Source: Arthrobacter sp. ISL-5 (lineage in GTDB: Bacteria > Actinomycetota > Actinomycetes > Actinomycetales > Micrococcaceae). From it: a DNA stretch of 64,000 nt. This document shows, piece after piece, positions 17,356-26,332 of the stretch. Every line of letters begins with the position of its first letter. Positions within the stretch are counted from its first letter, which is position 1. The notes beneath the pieces were generated by a model. That model saw only the letters and a list, made by a program, of their open reading frames with translations, did not search any database and had not been told where the DNA came from. The position numbers were made by a program, and so were the translations under genes. The stretch spans positions 1 through 64,000 of the forward strand of contig NZ_JAGGPM010000014.1 in NCBI RefSeq assembly GCF_018613835.1, in the 5' to 3' direction.

Positions 17356-17486
17356 AAGCGCGAACGAACACTTAAGCCCCCGCCGGAAAGCGCGAACGGG
17401 CAGCTAATGCCCCCGCCGGAAAGCGCGAACGGGCAGTTAATGCCCTCAAAATGCGGAAATGAGGGCATTAACTGCCCGTTCGGGCC
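17356..17486. repeat. Three tandem ~32-bp repeats ending in an inverted copy
   Basis: Direct units start at 17356, 17388 and 17421. Each begins AAGCGCGAAC, and the first two end in CCGCCGG. An inverted copy follows (17461-17486). Unit 3 and the inverted copy form a perfect 22-bp stem (17426-17447 with 17461-17482) around a 13-base loop, which can terminate pfkA. It fills the gap between pfkA and the GNAT gene. Confidence 0.85.
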
Positions 17487-17493
17487 AAAGGGG

Positions 17494-18519
17494 TTAGCCG
17501 AAGAGGACCGCGGCTTCGTCGTACCGGTGCTGCGGGACGGTCTTGAGCTTGCCCAGGGCAGCTTCGAAGCCAACGTGGTCGATGTCTGTTCCGTTCAGCG
17601 AAACCATGGTGCCCCAGCGGCCCTCGACCACGGAGTCGATGGCGGCCATGCCCAGCCGTGTGGCCAGCACGCGGTCAAAAGCAGAGGGGACGCCGCCGCG
17701 CTGGATGTGGCCCAGGATGGTGGCGCGGGTCTCGATCCCGGTGCGGGCCTCGATCTCCGGTGCCAGCTGGTCGGCGATGCCGCCAAGCCGGGGACGGCCG
17801 AACGTGTCCAGGCCGCGTTCGGAGTGCGGCGATTCCATGTGGGCCGGAACGAAGCCTTCGGCCACCACGACCAGCGGGGCGCGGCCACGGTCGTGGGCTT
17901 CCTGCACCCATTCGGTGATCTGCTCGATGCTGACCCGCTGCTCCGGGATCAGGATGGCGTGGGCGCCGGCGGCCATTCCCGCGTGCAGGGCGATCCAGCC
18001 CACGTGGCGGCCCATGACTTCGGCGATCATGCAGCGGTGGTGCGACTCGCCCGTGGTCCGCAGGCGGTCGATGGCTTCGGTGGCGATCTGGACGGCGGTG
18101 TCGAAGCCGAACGTGTAGTCCGTGGCGTCGAGGTCGTTGTCCACCGTCTTGGGCACGCCGACGATTTTCAGGCCGGCGTCCGTGAGGCGCTTGGCTGCGG
18201 CGAGGGTTCCTTCGCCGCCGATGGCGATAATGGCATCGATGCCGAGCCGGTCCAAGTGGCCCTTGATAACTTCGGGCCCGCCGCCGTTTTCGAACGGGTT
18301 GGTCCTGGACGTACCCAGGATGGTGCCGCCCTGCTTGGCGATGCCTCGGACCACGGTGCGGGGAATGGGAATAATGTCACCCTCGACCACGCCGCGCCAA
18401 CCGTCGAGGAACCCCACGAATTCGTGGCCGTGGATGGCGATGCCCTTGAGGACGGCGCCGCGGATCACGGCGTTCAGTCCGGGGCAGTCGCCGCCGCTGG
18501 TGAGGATTCCAATTTTCAT
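17494..18519 (-). CDS. pfkA: 6-phosphofructokinase
   Basis: Phosphorylates fructose 6-phosphate in glycolysis. 341 residues from the ATG that gives MKIGILTSGGDCPG. The phosphoryl-donor loop is GGEGT: glycine at the position equivalent to E. coli 104 points to ATP rather than pyrophosphate. The catalytic loop is PKTVDNDLDATDYTFGFDTA, with lysine at the 124-equivalent, the mixed combination known from actinobacterial ATP-PFKs. Also MGRHVGWIALHAG. A TAGACT box (18581-18586, minus) lies about 60 bases upstream of the start. Confidence 0.95.
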   Translation of the reverse strand: MKIGILTSGGDCPGLNAVIRGAVLKGIAIHGHEFVGFLDGWRGVVEGDIIPIPRTVVRGIAKQGGTILGTSRTNPFENGGGPEVIKGHLDRLGIDAIIAIGGEGTLAAAKRLTDAGLKIVGVPKTVDNDLDATDYTFGFDTAVQIATEAIDRLRTTGESHHRCMIAEVMGRHVGWIALHAGMAAGAHAILIPEQRVSIEQITEWVQEAHDRGRAPLVVVAEGFVPAHMESPHSERGLDTFGRPRLGGIADQLAPEIEARTGIETRATILGHIQRGGVPSAFDRVLATRLGMAAIDSVVEGRWGTMVSLNGTDIDHVGFEAALGKLKTVPQHRYDEAAVLFG

Positions 18520-18639
18520 TTCTCGGCTCAAATCCTGGTTCGAAGGTATACAGGCAGAGCGCCACGCTGAGCTCACCTAGAGTCTAATGGGCAGTGTGGG
18601 GCAGGACACAAACGGTTACTACGCGCCCCGCGGTGACGT

Positions 18640-18677
18640 ATAAGTGCCCCCGTTCCGGCGGGAACGGGGGCACTTAT
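18640..18677. terminator. 17-bp perfect hairpin after the PspC operon
   Basis: Arms 18640-18656 and 18661-18677 are perfectly complementary, with a GGCG loop. It lies downstream of the minus-strand PspC gene and upstream of pfkA. Ends in A/T pairs. Confidence 0.8.
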
Positions 18678-18716
18678 GGTTAACGGTCGACGGCGGTCAC
18701 CGGCCTTGCGGCGGTC

Positions 18717-18971
18717 CTACCGGTTCATGGCGCGCTTCTCGAGGAAGGTCTCGAGCGCGATGCCGTTGTTCTGGTTCGGCAGGATCAGCCACGCCAGAAG
18801 GTAAAGCACGACGGCCGGTCCGGGCAGGAGGCAGAAGAGGAGGAAACCGATCCGGACGAAGGCAACGTCCACGTTCAGTTTCTCGGCGATACCGCCGCAC
18901 ACGCCGCCCAGCCAGCGCTCCGGACCCCGCCTCAGGCCGAGGCCCCTGACAATGCTGAAGAATTTTTCCAT
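18717..18971 (-). CDS. PspC-domain membrane protein, short
   Basis: 84 residues, almost entirely a PspC domain: WLGGVCGGIAEKLNVDVAFVRIGF, then a TM helix (LFCLLPGPAVVLYLLAWLILP) and a short charged tail. PspC proteins act in envelope-stress sensing. Last gene of a three-gene minus-strand operon, three bases after its neighbour. Confidence 0.9.
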   Translation of the reverse strand: MEKFFSIVRGLGLRRGPERWLGGVCGGIAEKLNVDVAFVRIGFLLFCLLPGPAVVLYLLAWLILPNQNNGIALETFLEKRAMNR

Positions 18972-18974
18972 GGT

Positions 18975-19253
18975 TCAAGACTTCCCGGTTGTTGAGCCGT
19001 TGTCACGTCCGCGGGCTGAAAGCAGGCCGCCGATCACCAGCGCGGCGCCGGCGCCGATCATCAGCCCGATCAGCACATACGTTCCGTTCAGGACCACAAT
19101 CCCGAGCTGGGAGATGATGATGAGCGCGGCCAGTGCGAGCACCACAAGCCCCCAGACGATGGTGCCGACGCGGGCCGGGGCGGGCTCACGGCCGTCCGCT
19201 GGGTCGGATGCCGGCGCCGGAGAGGTCTTCGGTGTGGGGTCATAGCTGCTCAT
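18975..19253 (-). CDS. Small two-TM membrane protein of the PspC operon
   Basis: 92 residues. A Pro/Ala-rich N-terminus (about 30 residues) precedes two hydrophobic segments, IVWGLVVLALAALIIISQLG and YVLIGLMIGAGAALVIGGLL. Its start follows the stop of the large PspC gene by one base. No family recognised. Likely part of the same envelope-stress module. Confidence 0.82.
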   Translation of the reverse strand: MSSYDPTPKTSPAPASDPADGREPAPARVGTIVWGLVVLALAALIIISQLGIVVLNGTYVLIGLMIGAGAALVIGGLLSARGRDNGSTTGKS

Positions 19254-19254
19254 G

Positions 19255-20967
19255 TCAGTTGCCTTCCTGGATGGTGATGTTGCTGACGGTTCCGTCGATC
19301 TGCAGGATCAGGTGGGCGCCGGGCTTGTCGGAGTTGTAGCTGCTCTGCCTGGATGTGATCCCGCTGCGGCTGCCCGCGCCCTCGTTGAGGTTGCCCAGCG
19401 TCATGTCCGCCCTGACATCCACCGGAACCGTGCCCGGGATGATGACCGTCACGTTGCTGGCGGTTACGTCGAGGGGGACCACGACGTCGGTGCCCATCGG
19501 CGGGTTCAGGTTCAGGCCGGTCAGGTCAACAGTTCCGCGGCCTCCGGTGATCTGGAAGCCCTCCCGTGCCTGTTCGATGCTGGCGGGGTTCCAGTCCGCG
19601 TTCTGGAAGCGGAAGCGGTCGCCGTTCGGCACGGTGTTGAAGATTCCGCCGACGATCAGTGCGACCACGGCGAAGAATCCGAGGATGCCCGACGTCCTGC
19701 CCCGGAGACCGGACAGGAGGATGCCCAGGCCCAGGACGGCCGCGCCGCTCGCCCACACCACGGCGTTGGCGGAGTCGCCGAGATCGACCACGTTGCCGGC
19801 GTCGAGAGCCTTGAGGGTGCCGCCGACCAGCAGGGCCAGGCCCGCGGTGATTGCGACGGCGGGTGCCCCGGGGCCGTTCGGCTTTGACTTCGGAGCGGGT
19901 AAGGGAGCTGGCACCGGTGCGGGCCCGCGGGGCGGAACGCTCCCGAAGCCGCCGTAGGGGGAGGATGGGATGTTACCCGAGCTGGCGGAGCCGTAGGGCG
20001 GCGTGGGTGCTGACGCCGGCCGTGCACCGTGCTGGGCCGTGGCGGTCTGGGTGCCGGCCGCGAACGGTCCCGCCGCCGGTGCGCTGTCAGTGGCGGCGTA
20101 TCCATAGGCAGGCTGGGTGCCGGCCTGGGTGGCATTCATAGGTGCTCCGATGCTGTTCTTATTGCGTTGGGTGAGGAAGTAGATGAGGTAGATGACGCCG
20201 CCTACCCAGAAGAGGGCCCAGAAGAAGCCGAAGCCGTCGTGCCCCCAGCCCCAGAATCCGCCGCCCATGCCGGTGAGGCCGATGATGGTGGTGATGAGCG
20301 CGCCGGTCATGCCGCTGGTCCAGCGTCCGGCACCGGCTTCCTGGGTATGGATTCGGCCGTCCGGCTCAGGCAGGAGCGCCCAGGCGAGGCCGTACAGCAG
20401 GACGCCGATGCCGGCGAACAGCGTCAGCACGATGAACACGCCCCGCACGATCAGCGGGTCGATGCCCATGCGCTCCGCGATGCCGCTCGAGACGCCGCCG
20501 ATCCAGCGGTCGCGTCCCCGGTGGATGCCGTGGCTGCGGATCCAGTCGAAGAAGTTCAGCTGCTGGGGCGGCTGGCCGTTGCCGGGGTGACCGGCACCGA
20601 AACCGGGGCCGCCCGGGCTGCCGAGACCGGGACCGCCGGGACCGCCGAAACCGGGGCCGCCCGGACTGCCGAATCCGGGACCGCCCGGCGGCGGGGTGCC
20701 GGGAATTTCCTGTGTGGGACGGAGGGGCGGGGGCAGCTGCTCAGTCGGCTGCTCCGTCCGCCGCCCGGTCTTCGATTCGGCCGGCGTTTCGGCCTGGGGT
20801 CCGCCGGCCTGCGCCGCACTGGACGCAGCGGTCTGGGATTCGGCGGGACGTTCTGCCTGCGGCTCGGTCCCGGGTTCCGGCCGAGGTTCGGAGCCGGATC
20901 CTGACTGGTCGTCGGACGGGTTGGCGGGCTGTTGCCCTTCAGCTGGGGTGGGGTTCTGCGAGTTCAT
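19255..20967 (-). CDS. Large PspC-domain membrane protein with LiaF-like C-terminus
   Basis: 570 residues. The N-terminal ~130 residues are disordered, first Gln/Pro/Glu-rich, then a tandem Gly-Pro repeat of the type GGPGFGSP/GGPGFGGP. A PspC domain follows (RWIGGVSSGIAERMGIDPLI, ~residue 155 on), several TM segments, a Gly/Pro/Ser linker, two or three more TM segments, then a ~110-residue extracytoplasmic beta-rich end (GTVDLTGLNL, VPLDVTASNVTVIIPGTVPV, ADMTLGNLNEG) like LiaF/DUF2154 domains. AGGA sits seven bases before the ATG. It diverges from the PspC histidine kinase, so it is a likely sensor partner or target. Confidence 0.88.
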   Translation of the reverse strand: MNSQNPTPAEGQQPANPSDDQSGSGSEPRPEPGTEPQAERPAESQTAASSAAQAGGPQAETPAESKTGRRTEQPTEQLPPPLRPTQEIPGTPPPGGPGFGSPGGPGFGGPGGPGLGSPGGPGFGAGHPGNGQPPQQLNFFDWIRSHGIHRGRDRWIGGVSSGIAERMGIDPLIVRGVFIVLTLFAGIGVLLYGLAWALLPEPDGRIHTQEAGAGRWTSGMTGALITTIIGLTGMGGGFWGWGHDGFGFFWALFWVGGVIYLIYFLTQRNKNSIGAPMNATQAGTQPAYGYAATDSAPAAGPFAAGTQTATAQHGARPASAPTPPYGSASSGNIPSSPYGGFGSVPPRGPAPVPAPLPAPKSKPNGPGAPAVAITAGLALLVGGTLKALDAGNVVDLGDSANAVVWASGAAVLGLGILLSGLRGRTSGILGFFAVVALIVGGIFNTVPNGDRFRFQNADWNPASIEQAREGFQITGGRGTVDLTGLNLNPPMGTDVVVPLDVTASNVTVIIPGTVPVDVRADMTLGNLNEGAGSRSGITSRQSSYNSDKPGAHLILQIDGTVSNITIQEGN

Positions 20968-21091
20968 ACTTCGATCCTGCCGCGTGGGGCCAGAAGCCTC
21001 TATTGGGGAAGACCCTGAGCCGTCCCTGACTTACCCCTGGTCCACCCTCAAAACGGGCTCCCGAAACCCTGATCCGTGTTTGGATTGATGC

Positions 21092-22579
21092 ATGACCACA
21101 GTCCCCGTCCGCCCGCCGCTGGTCCGCAGCAGCGACCGCATTGTCGCCGGCGTGTGCGCGGGCCTCGCGGAGCACCTGGGCTGGCCGGTGCGCATGGTCC
21201 GGATCGGCATGGCGGTGGCCTCGCTCGCCGGCGGGGCAGGCCTGGTGTTCTATGGATGGCTCTGGATCATGGTTCCCACCGCAGACGAGAGCGCCAAGCG
21301 CAATGCCAGGCGGCCGGCGTCGCCGATTGCCCCCGCGGTGAGCATTGCCCCCTCGGCGAGCATGCCGCCCAAGCACGCCGCCGCCGTCGACCCCCCGTTG
21401 TGGACCGGTGCGTACTCGCCCGGCTACCCGCCCGGCGCGGTTTCAACGCCTCCGGGCGGCTCCGCCCCCGCTGCGGGGCCGGGTGGCTACACCCCTGCGG
21501 CGGGTCCCGTGCCGTCCGTACCGTACGACGCCGGGGCCCCCTCCCAGCCACAGGAACCGTCGGCTGTTCCGAGCACCGGTGCCTGGTTCCGCGTCCGCAA
21601 TATGCGCTACGGCAAGGAAATCCTGCTCGGCGCAGGGCTGCTGCTCGTTGCCGCGATCCTGATCGCCAGGCTGCTCGGCGTCGAGGTGCCGCTGGGGACC
21701 CTGATCCCGGCGGCTGCCATCCTCGGCGGTGCCGCCATCGCCTGGATGCAGCTCGATGAAACGCGCCGAGCGGGCCTGGTGGACAAGACCAAAGCGGACC
21801 AGGCCGGCGGATGGGCGCGGCTGGCCGCCGGCCTCGCCCTGGTGGTGGCCGGAGTGCTGGTGATGGTGTCCGGGTCCGGATCCTGGGAGCAGACCTGGCT
21901 GGCGCTGCTGGCGTCCGTGGCTGTTCTTGGCGGAGTGGCGCTGGTGCTGCTTCCCTGGGGCCTGAAATTCTGGCGGGACCTTGAGACCGAACGTGCCGGC
22001 CGGGTGCGCGAGACCGAACGGGCGGAGATCGCCGCACACCTGCACGATTCAGTGCTGCAGACCCTCGCGCTGATCCAGCGCCGCGCCGCCAACGAACACG
22101 ATGTCGTGAGGCTGGCACGGGCGCAGGAACGCGAACTGCGCGGCTGGCTCTTCAGGGACCCAGCAAGGGACGCCGGACAGCTTTCGGACCGGATCAAAGC
22201 GGCCGCCGCGGAGGTCGAGGACGGCCTCGGCAATGCGGTGGACGTCGTGAGCGTGGGTGATACGGCCATGACGGACAGGCATGAGGCGCTGGTCCAGGCG
22301 AGCCGGGAAGCCATGCTGAACGCCTCCCGCCACGGCGGCGGCCCGGTCTCCGTGTACTTGGAGGTGTCCGACGGCGGCGCGGAAGTTTTCGTCAAGGACC
22401 GCGGCTCCGGCTTCGAACTCCACGCGGTCCCGGAGGACAGGATGGGGGTCCGCGAGTCAATTATTGGCCGGATGAAACGGCACGGCGGAACGGCCGAGAT
22501 CAACAGCAGTCCTGACGGCACGGAGGTCCGGCTCAAGCTGCCGGCGGCCGCGGAGGACAACGGGGAAGGGAAGTCATGA
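21092..22579 (+). CDS. PspC-fused sensor histidine kinase (LiaS/DesK type)
   Basis: 495 residues. An N-terminal PspC domain (residues ~12-62, RIVAGVCAGLAEHLGWPVRM) is followed by a Pro/Ala-rich cytoplasmic linker, four hydrophobic segments (about 177-215 and 243-290), a HisKA_3 helix with the phosphorylatable H318 in ETERAEIAAHLHDSVLQTL, and an HATPase domain (REAMLNASRHGG, FVKDRGSGFEL, GVRESIIGRM). Expected to sense envelope stress and phosphorylate the LuxR-type regulator, whose start overlaps its stop. Confidence 0.92.
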   Translation: MTTVPVRPPLVRSSDRIVAGVCAGLAEHLGWPVRMVRIGMAVASLAGGAGLVFYGWLWIMVPTADESAKRNARRPASPIAPAVSIAPSASMPPKHAAAVDPPLWTGAYSPGYPPGAVSTPPGGSAPAAGPGGYTPAAGPVPSVPYDAGAPSQPQEPSAVPSTGAWFRVRNMRYGKEILLGAGLLLVAAILIARLLGVEVPLGTLIPAAAILGGAAIAWMQLDETRRAGLVDKTKADQAGGWARLAAGLALVVAGVLVMVSGSGSWEQTWLALLASVAVLGGVALVLLPWGLKFWRDLETERAGRVRETERAEIAAHLHDSVLQTLALIQRRAANEHDVVRLARAQERELRGWLFRDPARDAGQLSDRIKAAAAEVEDGLGNAVDVVSVGDTAMTDRHEALVQASREAMLNASRHGGGPVSVYLEVSDGGAEVFVKDRGSGFELHAVPEDRMGVRESIIGRMKRHGGTAEINSSPDGTEVRLKLPAAAEDNGEGKS

Positions 22580-23262
22580 GCACTCCAGCACTGGACGGCA
22601 CGGCCGGGGATCGGGGACGGACCGTCCGGGTCGTGATCGTGGACGACCACGCGATCTTCCGTTCCGGACTGAAGACGGACCTGGACCCGCGCATTGAGGT
22701 GGTCGGCGAAGCCGGAACGGTGGAGCGGGCCATCGAGGTGATCGGCCGGACCCGCCCGGAAGTCGTGCTGCTGGACGTCCACCTGCCGGGCGGTCTGGGC
22801 GGGGGAGGGCGTGAAGTCATCGCCGGCTCCGCGGCGCTTCGGGGAACCACCAAGTTCCTGGCCCTCAGCGTGTCGGACGCGGCCGAGGACGTCGTGGCCG
22901 TGATCCGTGCCGGCGCTCGCGGCTACGTCACCAAGACGATTTCAGGGGCCGAGATCACGGACGCCGTGTATCGGGTCGCGGGCGGCGACGCTGTCTTCTC
23001 GCCGCGGCTCGCCGGCTTCGTGCTGGACGCCTTTGGTACCGCCCCGGCCGACATTGCCGACGACGAACTGGACAAGCTCTCAGCCCGCGAGCTCGAGGTG
23101 ATGAGGCTCATTGCCCGGGGCTACTCCTACAAGGAAGTGGCCAAGGAGCTGTTCATTTCCATCAAGACGGTGGAAACCCATGTGTCGGCGGTGCTCAGGA
23201 AGCTGCAGCTCTCCAGCCGCCATGAACTGACCAAGTGGGCGGCCGAGCGCCGGCTCCTCTAG
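22576..23262 (+). CDS. NarL/LuxR-type response regulator
   Basis: 228 residues. The receiver domain has acidic pair D23/D24, phospho-acceptor D67 in EVVLLDVHLPGG and a conserved lysine in GYVTKTISGAEI. The C-terminal LuxR HTH (about 160-225) reads LSARELEVMRLIARGYSYKE and ISIKTVETHVSAVLRKLQ. ATGA overlap with the kinase gene. Likely targets are the divergent PspC operon and its own operon. No operator can be defined by eye. Confidence 0.94.
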   Translation: MSTPALDGTAGDRGRTVRVVIVDDHAIFRSGLKTDLDPRIEVVGEAGTVERAIEVIGRTRPEVVLLDVHLPGGLGGGGREVIAGSAALRGTTKFLALSVSDAAEDVVAVIRAGARGYVTKTISGAEITDAVYRVAGGDAVFSPRLAGFVLDAFGTAPADIADDELDKLSARELEVMRLIARGYSYKEVAKELFISIKTVETHVSAVLRKLQLSSRHELTKWAAERRLL

Positions 23263-23276
23263 CCCCACCCATCCGG

Positions 23277-23430
23277 ACGCTCTCTCACTTCCTGTCGCCC
23301 AAGCACAAACGCTCTCTCACCACCTGTCGCCCAAGCACAAACGCTCTCTCACCACCTGTCGCCCCAACACAAACGCTCTCTCACCAGGTGAGAGAGCGTT
23401 TGTGTTTTTCCGGCGGAAGGTGAGAGAGCG
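23277..23430. repeat. Tandem 32-bp repeats with inverted copies and terminator
   Basis: Three direct units of exactly 32 bp (23277-23308, 23309-23340, 23341-23372) begin ACGCTCTCTCAC. A fourth copy folds into a 20-bp inverted repeat (23366-23385 with 23387-23406) followed by TTTTT, and a second inverted unit lies at 23419-23430 after CCGGCGGAA. It separates the convergent regulator and aminotransferase genes, so it works as a bidirectional terminator. Confidence 0.87.
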
Positions 23431-23433
23431 TGC

Positions 23434-24651
23434 CTACTTGGCCTGGCCCAGGAAGTCCTGCAGCCGCGCCACTCCGGTGGCGAGGTCGTCGTCGCCCAGG
23501 GCGTAGGACAGCCTCAGGTATCCGGACGGGCCGAAGGCTTCGCCGGGCACGACGGCAACCTCCACCTCGTCGAGGATCAGCGCCGCGAGCTCCGCGGAGG
23601 TCGAAGGACAGACCGGACCGTTCGCCGTCGGGAATTCCTTGCCGAGCAGGGCGCGGACGTCCGCGTAGACGTAGAAGGCGCCCTTCGGCGTCGGGCATTC
23701 AACGCCGTCAATGGCATTGAGCCCGGCGACGATCGCCTTGCGGCGGCGGTCAAAGGCGACCTTCATTTCGTCGACGGCGGTGAGCGGACCCGATACAGCG
23801 GCAAGGGCGGCGATCTGCGGGATGTTGGACACGTTTGACGTGGCGTGCGACTGCAGATTGGTGGCGGCCTTGATGACATCGGCCGGGCCGATCATCCAGC
23901 CCACGCGCCAGCCGGTCATCGCGTACGTCTTGGCCACGCCGTTGAGGATGACCACTTTGTCGCCCAGCTCGGGGACGGCCGTGGCGATGGACGTGAACGG
24001 GACGCCGTCGTACGTCAGGTGCTCGTAGATTTCGTCGGTGACTACCCACAGGCCCTTGGAAGCGGCCCACTGGCCGATTTCCGCCACCTGCTCGGGGGAG
24101 TATACGGAGCCCGTCGGGTTGGACGGCGAGACGAACAGCAGGATCTTGGTGCGGTCGGTGACGGCCGCTTCCAGCTGCTCCACTGTCACCAGGTAGTCCT
24201 GCTCCGGCCCGGCGAAGACCTCCACCGGCACGCCGCCGGCGAGGCGGATGGCTTCAGGGTAGGTGGTCCAGAACGGCGTGGGGACGATCACTTCGTCGCC
24301 CGGGTCCACGAGGGTTGCGAAGGTGTTGTAGACGGCCTGCTTGCCGCCGTTGGTGACCAGCACCTGGGAGGCATCGGCCTTGTACCCGGAGTCCCGGAAG
24401 GTCTTCTCGGCAATGGCCTTCTTCAGCTCGGGCAGGCCGCCGGCGGGGGAGTACCGGTGGTACTTCGGCTGGCTGGCCGCCTCGATGGCGGCCTGGACGA
24501 TGTATCCCGGGGTGGGGAAATCCGGTTCGCCGGCGCCGAAACCGATCACGGGCCGGCCGGCCGCCTTAAGTGCCTTGGCCTTGGCGTCGACAGCCAGGGT
24601 GGCGGATTCGGCAATGGCGGAAATGCGTTGGGAAACGCGGGCGGCAGACAT
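23434..24651 (-). CDS. Aspartate-type aminotransferase, class I
   Basis: PLP-dependent transaminase, 405 residues from the ATG at 24651. The 32 extra upstream residues in frame look non-coding. Features: [12 protein letters not shown] (substrate loop), [23 protein letters not shown], Schiff-base lysine K241 in [20 protein letters not shown], and the C-terminal [11 protein letters not shown] arginine. This is the subgroup I-gamma type (Thermus/Bacillus AspC-like). It may act on aspartate, glutamate or prephenate. Confidence 0.9.
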   Translation of the reverse strand: MSAARVSQRISAIAESATLAVDAKAKALKAAGRPVIGFGAGEPDFPTPGYIVQAAIEAASQPKYHRYSPAGGLPELKKAIAEKTFRDSGYKADASQVLVTNGGKQAVYNTFATLVDPGDEVIVPTPFWTTYPEAIRLAGGVPVEVFAGPEQDYLVTVEQLEAAVTDRTKILLFVSPSNPTGSVYSPEQVAEIGQWAASKGLWVVTDEIYEHLTYDGVPFTSIATAVPELGDKVVILNGVAKTYAMTGWRVGWMIGPADVIKAATNLQSHATSNVSNIPQIAALAAVSGPLTAVDEMKVAFDRRRKAIVAGLNAIDGVECPTPKGAFYVYADVRALLGKEFPTANGPVCPSTSAELAALILDEVEVAVVPGEAFGPSGYLRLSYALGDDDLATGVARLQDFLGQAK

Positions 24652-24809
24652 GGCGGGTCCGTTCTTCGCTTGCAGCTGGTTAGCTGAATGGTGGAATTCG
24701 ACGGAATCTACTCTATGCTGTTCACCGGATCGTTCGAGGTGGGGCATGGCTTTGTGACTGCGGCGCAGTCAGGAATCCACCGCCGCAGGACGGTCCGAAA
24801 CGAGGCTGG

Positions 24810-24839
24810 TTCGACGTACGCGAAGTTGTTGCGTAGACT
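24810..24839 (+). promoter_or_regulatory. Promoter of tRNA-Trp (and secE)
   Basis: TTCGAC (24810-24815), 18-base spacer, TAGACT (24834-24839). Expected start near 24846, about 80 bases before the tRNA. Confidence 0.55.
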
Positions 24840-24924
24840 AGTTCTCCGGTGTTGAAAACACAGATGATGACGTGTGCCTCAGGAATCCTGGGTGAAGCGC
24901 GGCCTCGATCGGTTTTTGATCCAT

Positions 24925-24997
24925 AGGGTAGTGGCGCAATTGGTAGCGCAGCGGTCTCCAAAACCGCAGGTTGCAGGTTCGAGTCCTGTCTGCCCTG
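24925..24997 (+). tRNA. tRNA-Trp (anticodon CCA)
   Basis: 73 bases. The acceptor stem AGGGTAG pairs with CTGCCCT, and the D-arm GCGC/GCGC is complete. The anticodon stem GCGGT/ACCGC holds the loop CTCCAAA with CCA at 24958-24960, and the T-arm has TTCGAGT. The CCA end is not encoded. It lies about 100 bases upstream of secE, a common bacterial arrangement, and may share its transcript. Confidence 0.97.
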
Positions 24998-25095
24998 CGC
25001 AAGCTGTTCCGGCGGAAAGCCGGAGCAAGCGCAGCAACCATGGTTCAGTTCAGAGCCGGGCAATCCGACATTTTGCGAGGATGAGTGAGGAACAG

Positions 25096-25365
25096 GTGAC
25101 CGAAACAGCTGCAAGCAGCTCCAAGGGCCGCCCCGCAAAGAAGGCCGACAAGGCCCGCTTCTTCGCTCGAATCGCGCTCTTCGTCCGCCAGGTCATCGGC
25201 GAGCTGAAGAAGGTTGTCGCACCGACCCGCAAGGAACTGATTAACTACACGCTCGTGGTGCTGGTATTCGTGGTCATCATGATGGTCATCGTCACCTTGC
25301 TGGACCTGGGCTTCGGGACCGCGGTGAACTGGGTCTTCGGCGGTACAGGCGCCACGGACCGCTAA
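25096..25365 (+). CDS. secE: Preprotein translocase subunit SecE
   Basis: Small SecYEG subunit. About 89 residues from the GTG at 25096, which has GAGG five bases upstream. An ATG at 25081 in frame gives 94 residues but lacks a spaced Shine-Dalgarno. A soluble Lys-rich N-terminus precedes the conserved amphipathic helix FVRQVIGELKKVVAPTRKEL and one TM helix (YTLVVLVFVVIMMVIVTLLD). Confidence 0.94.
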   Translation: MTETAASSSKGRPAKKADKARFFARIALFVRQVIGELKKVVAPTRKELINYTLVVLVFVVIMMVIVTLLDLGFGTAVNWVFGGTGATDR

Positions 25366-25480
25366 GGCGATCGGTCCGCAGACTGCGTGGGTCGTTCCGG
25401 AAATCGGAACGGACTGCGGAGTGTGCGGAATTGAGCCATTTAAATAGGCATGTTAGGCAATGAAGGAAGCAGGAGACCAA

Positions 25481-26332
25481 GTGTCTGAGCAGGAGCTCGA
25501 GGTAACTGAGACTGAGCTGGATGAAACCAAGGACGCAGCGGCTGAAGCCGTTGTAGGGTCTGAGGTTGAGTCTGCTGCACCCGATTCCGACGACGAAACT
25601 GACGCTGACGCCGAAACTGACGCCGACGACGATGCAGATGTAGCAGACGACGAAACTGACGCCGAGGACGACTCCGAGGAAGCTGACGCCGAAGAGGCAG
25701 ACGCCCTCGCAGCCGCGGCCGCAAAGGCCGACGTCGATCCCGCCGAGGAGTTCAAGGGCAAGCTGCGCCGCCAGGAGGGTGACTGGTACGTCATCCACTC
25801 CTACGCCGGTTACGAGAACCGCGTGAAGGCCAACCTTGAGACGCGCATCCAGACCCTGGACATGGAAGATTACATCTTCGAAATCCAGGTTCCGATGGAA
25901 GAAGTCGTTGAGATCAAGAACGCCCAGCGCAAGGTCATCAACCGCGTCCGCATCCCCGGCTACGTGCTGGTCCGCATGGACCTGACCGACGCCTCATGGG
26001 GCGCCGTCCGCCACACCCCGGGTGTCACCGGCTTCGTGGGCAACGCCCACAACCCCGTCCCGCTCCGCCTCGACGAGGTCTTCTCCATGCTCGCCCCCGT
26101 CTTCGAAGAGGAGCAGGCCGAGAAGGGCAAGCCGGTCAAGCACGCCGCCGCCCCGGTGGACGTCGACTTCGAGGTCGGCGAATCGGTCATCGTCAAGGAA
26201 GGTCCGTTCGAGACGCTCCCCGCCACGATCTCCGAAATCAAGGTGGACTCGCAGACCCTCGTGGTGCTGGTGTCCATCTTCGAACGCGAGACCCCGGTCA
26301 CGCTGGCCTTCAACCAGGTCACCAAGATCTAG
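25481..26332 (+). CDS. nusG: Transcription antitermination factor NusG
   Basis: Binds RNA polymerase and modulates elongation and Rho action. About 283 residues from the GTG at 25481 with GGAG five bases upstream (an ATG at 25460 is possible). The NGN domain begins near residue 100 ([20 protein letters not shown]), and the KOW domain is at the end ([21 protein letters not shown]). The first ~95 residues are a very acidic, repetitive, disordered extension absent from E. coli NusG. Confidence 0.95.
   Translation: MSEQELEVTETELDETKDAAAEAVVGSEVESAAPDSDDETDADAETDADDDADVADDETDAEDDSEEADAEEADALAAAAAKADVDPAEEFKGKLRRQEGDWYVIHSYAGYENRVKANLETRIQTLDMEDYIFEIQVPMEEVVEIKNAQRKVINRVRIPGYVLVRMDLTDASWGAVRHTPGVTGFVGNAHNPVPLRLDEVFSMLAPVFEEEQAEKGKPVKHAAAPVDVDFEVGESVIVKEGPFETLPATISEIKVDSQTLVVLVSIFERETPVTLAFNQVTKI

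Noticed and set aside
17356..23430. The tandem arrays as CRISPR
   Set aside because: The units are contiguous with no unique spacers, include inverted copies and have no cas genes nearby.
24722..25138. 138-residue minus ORF covering tRNA-Trp
   Set aside because: It is antisense to a perfect tRNA and the secE start.
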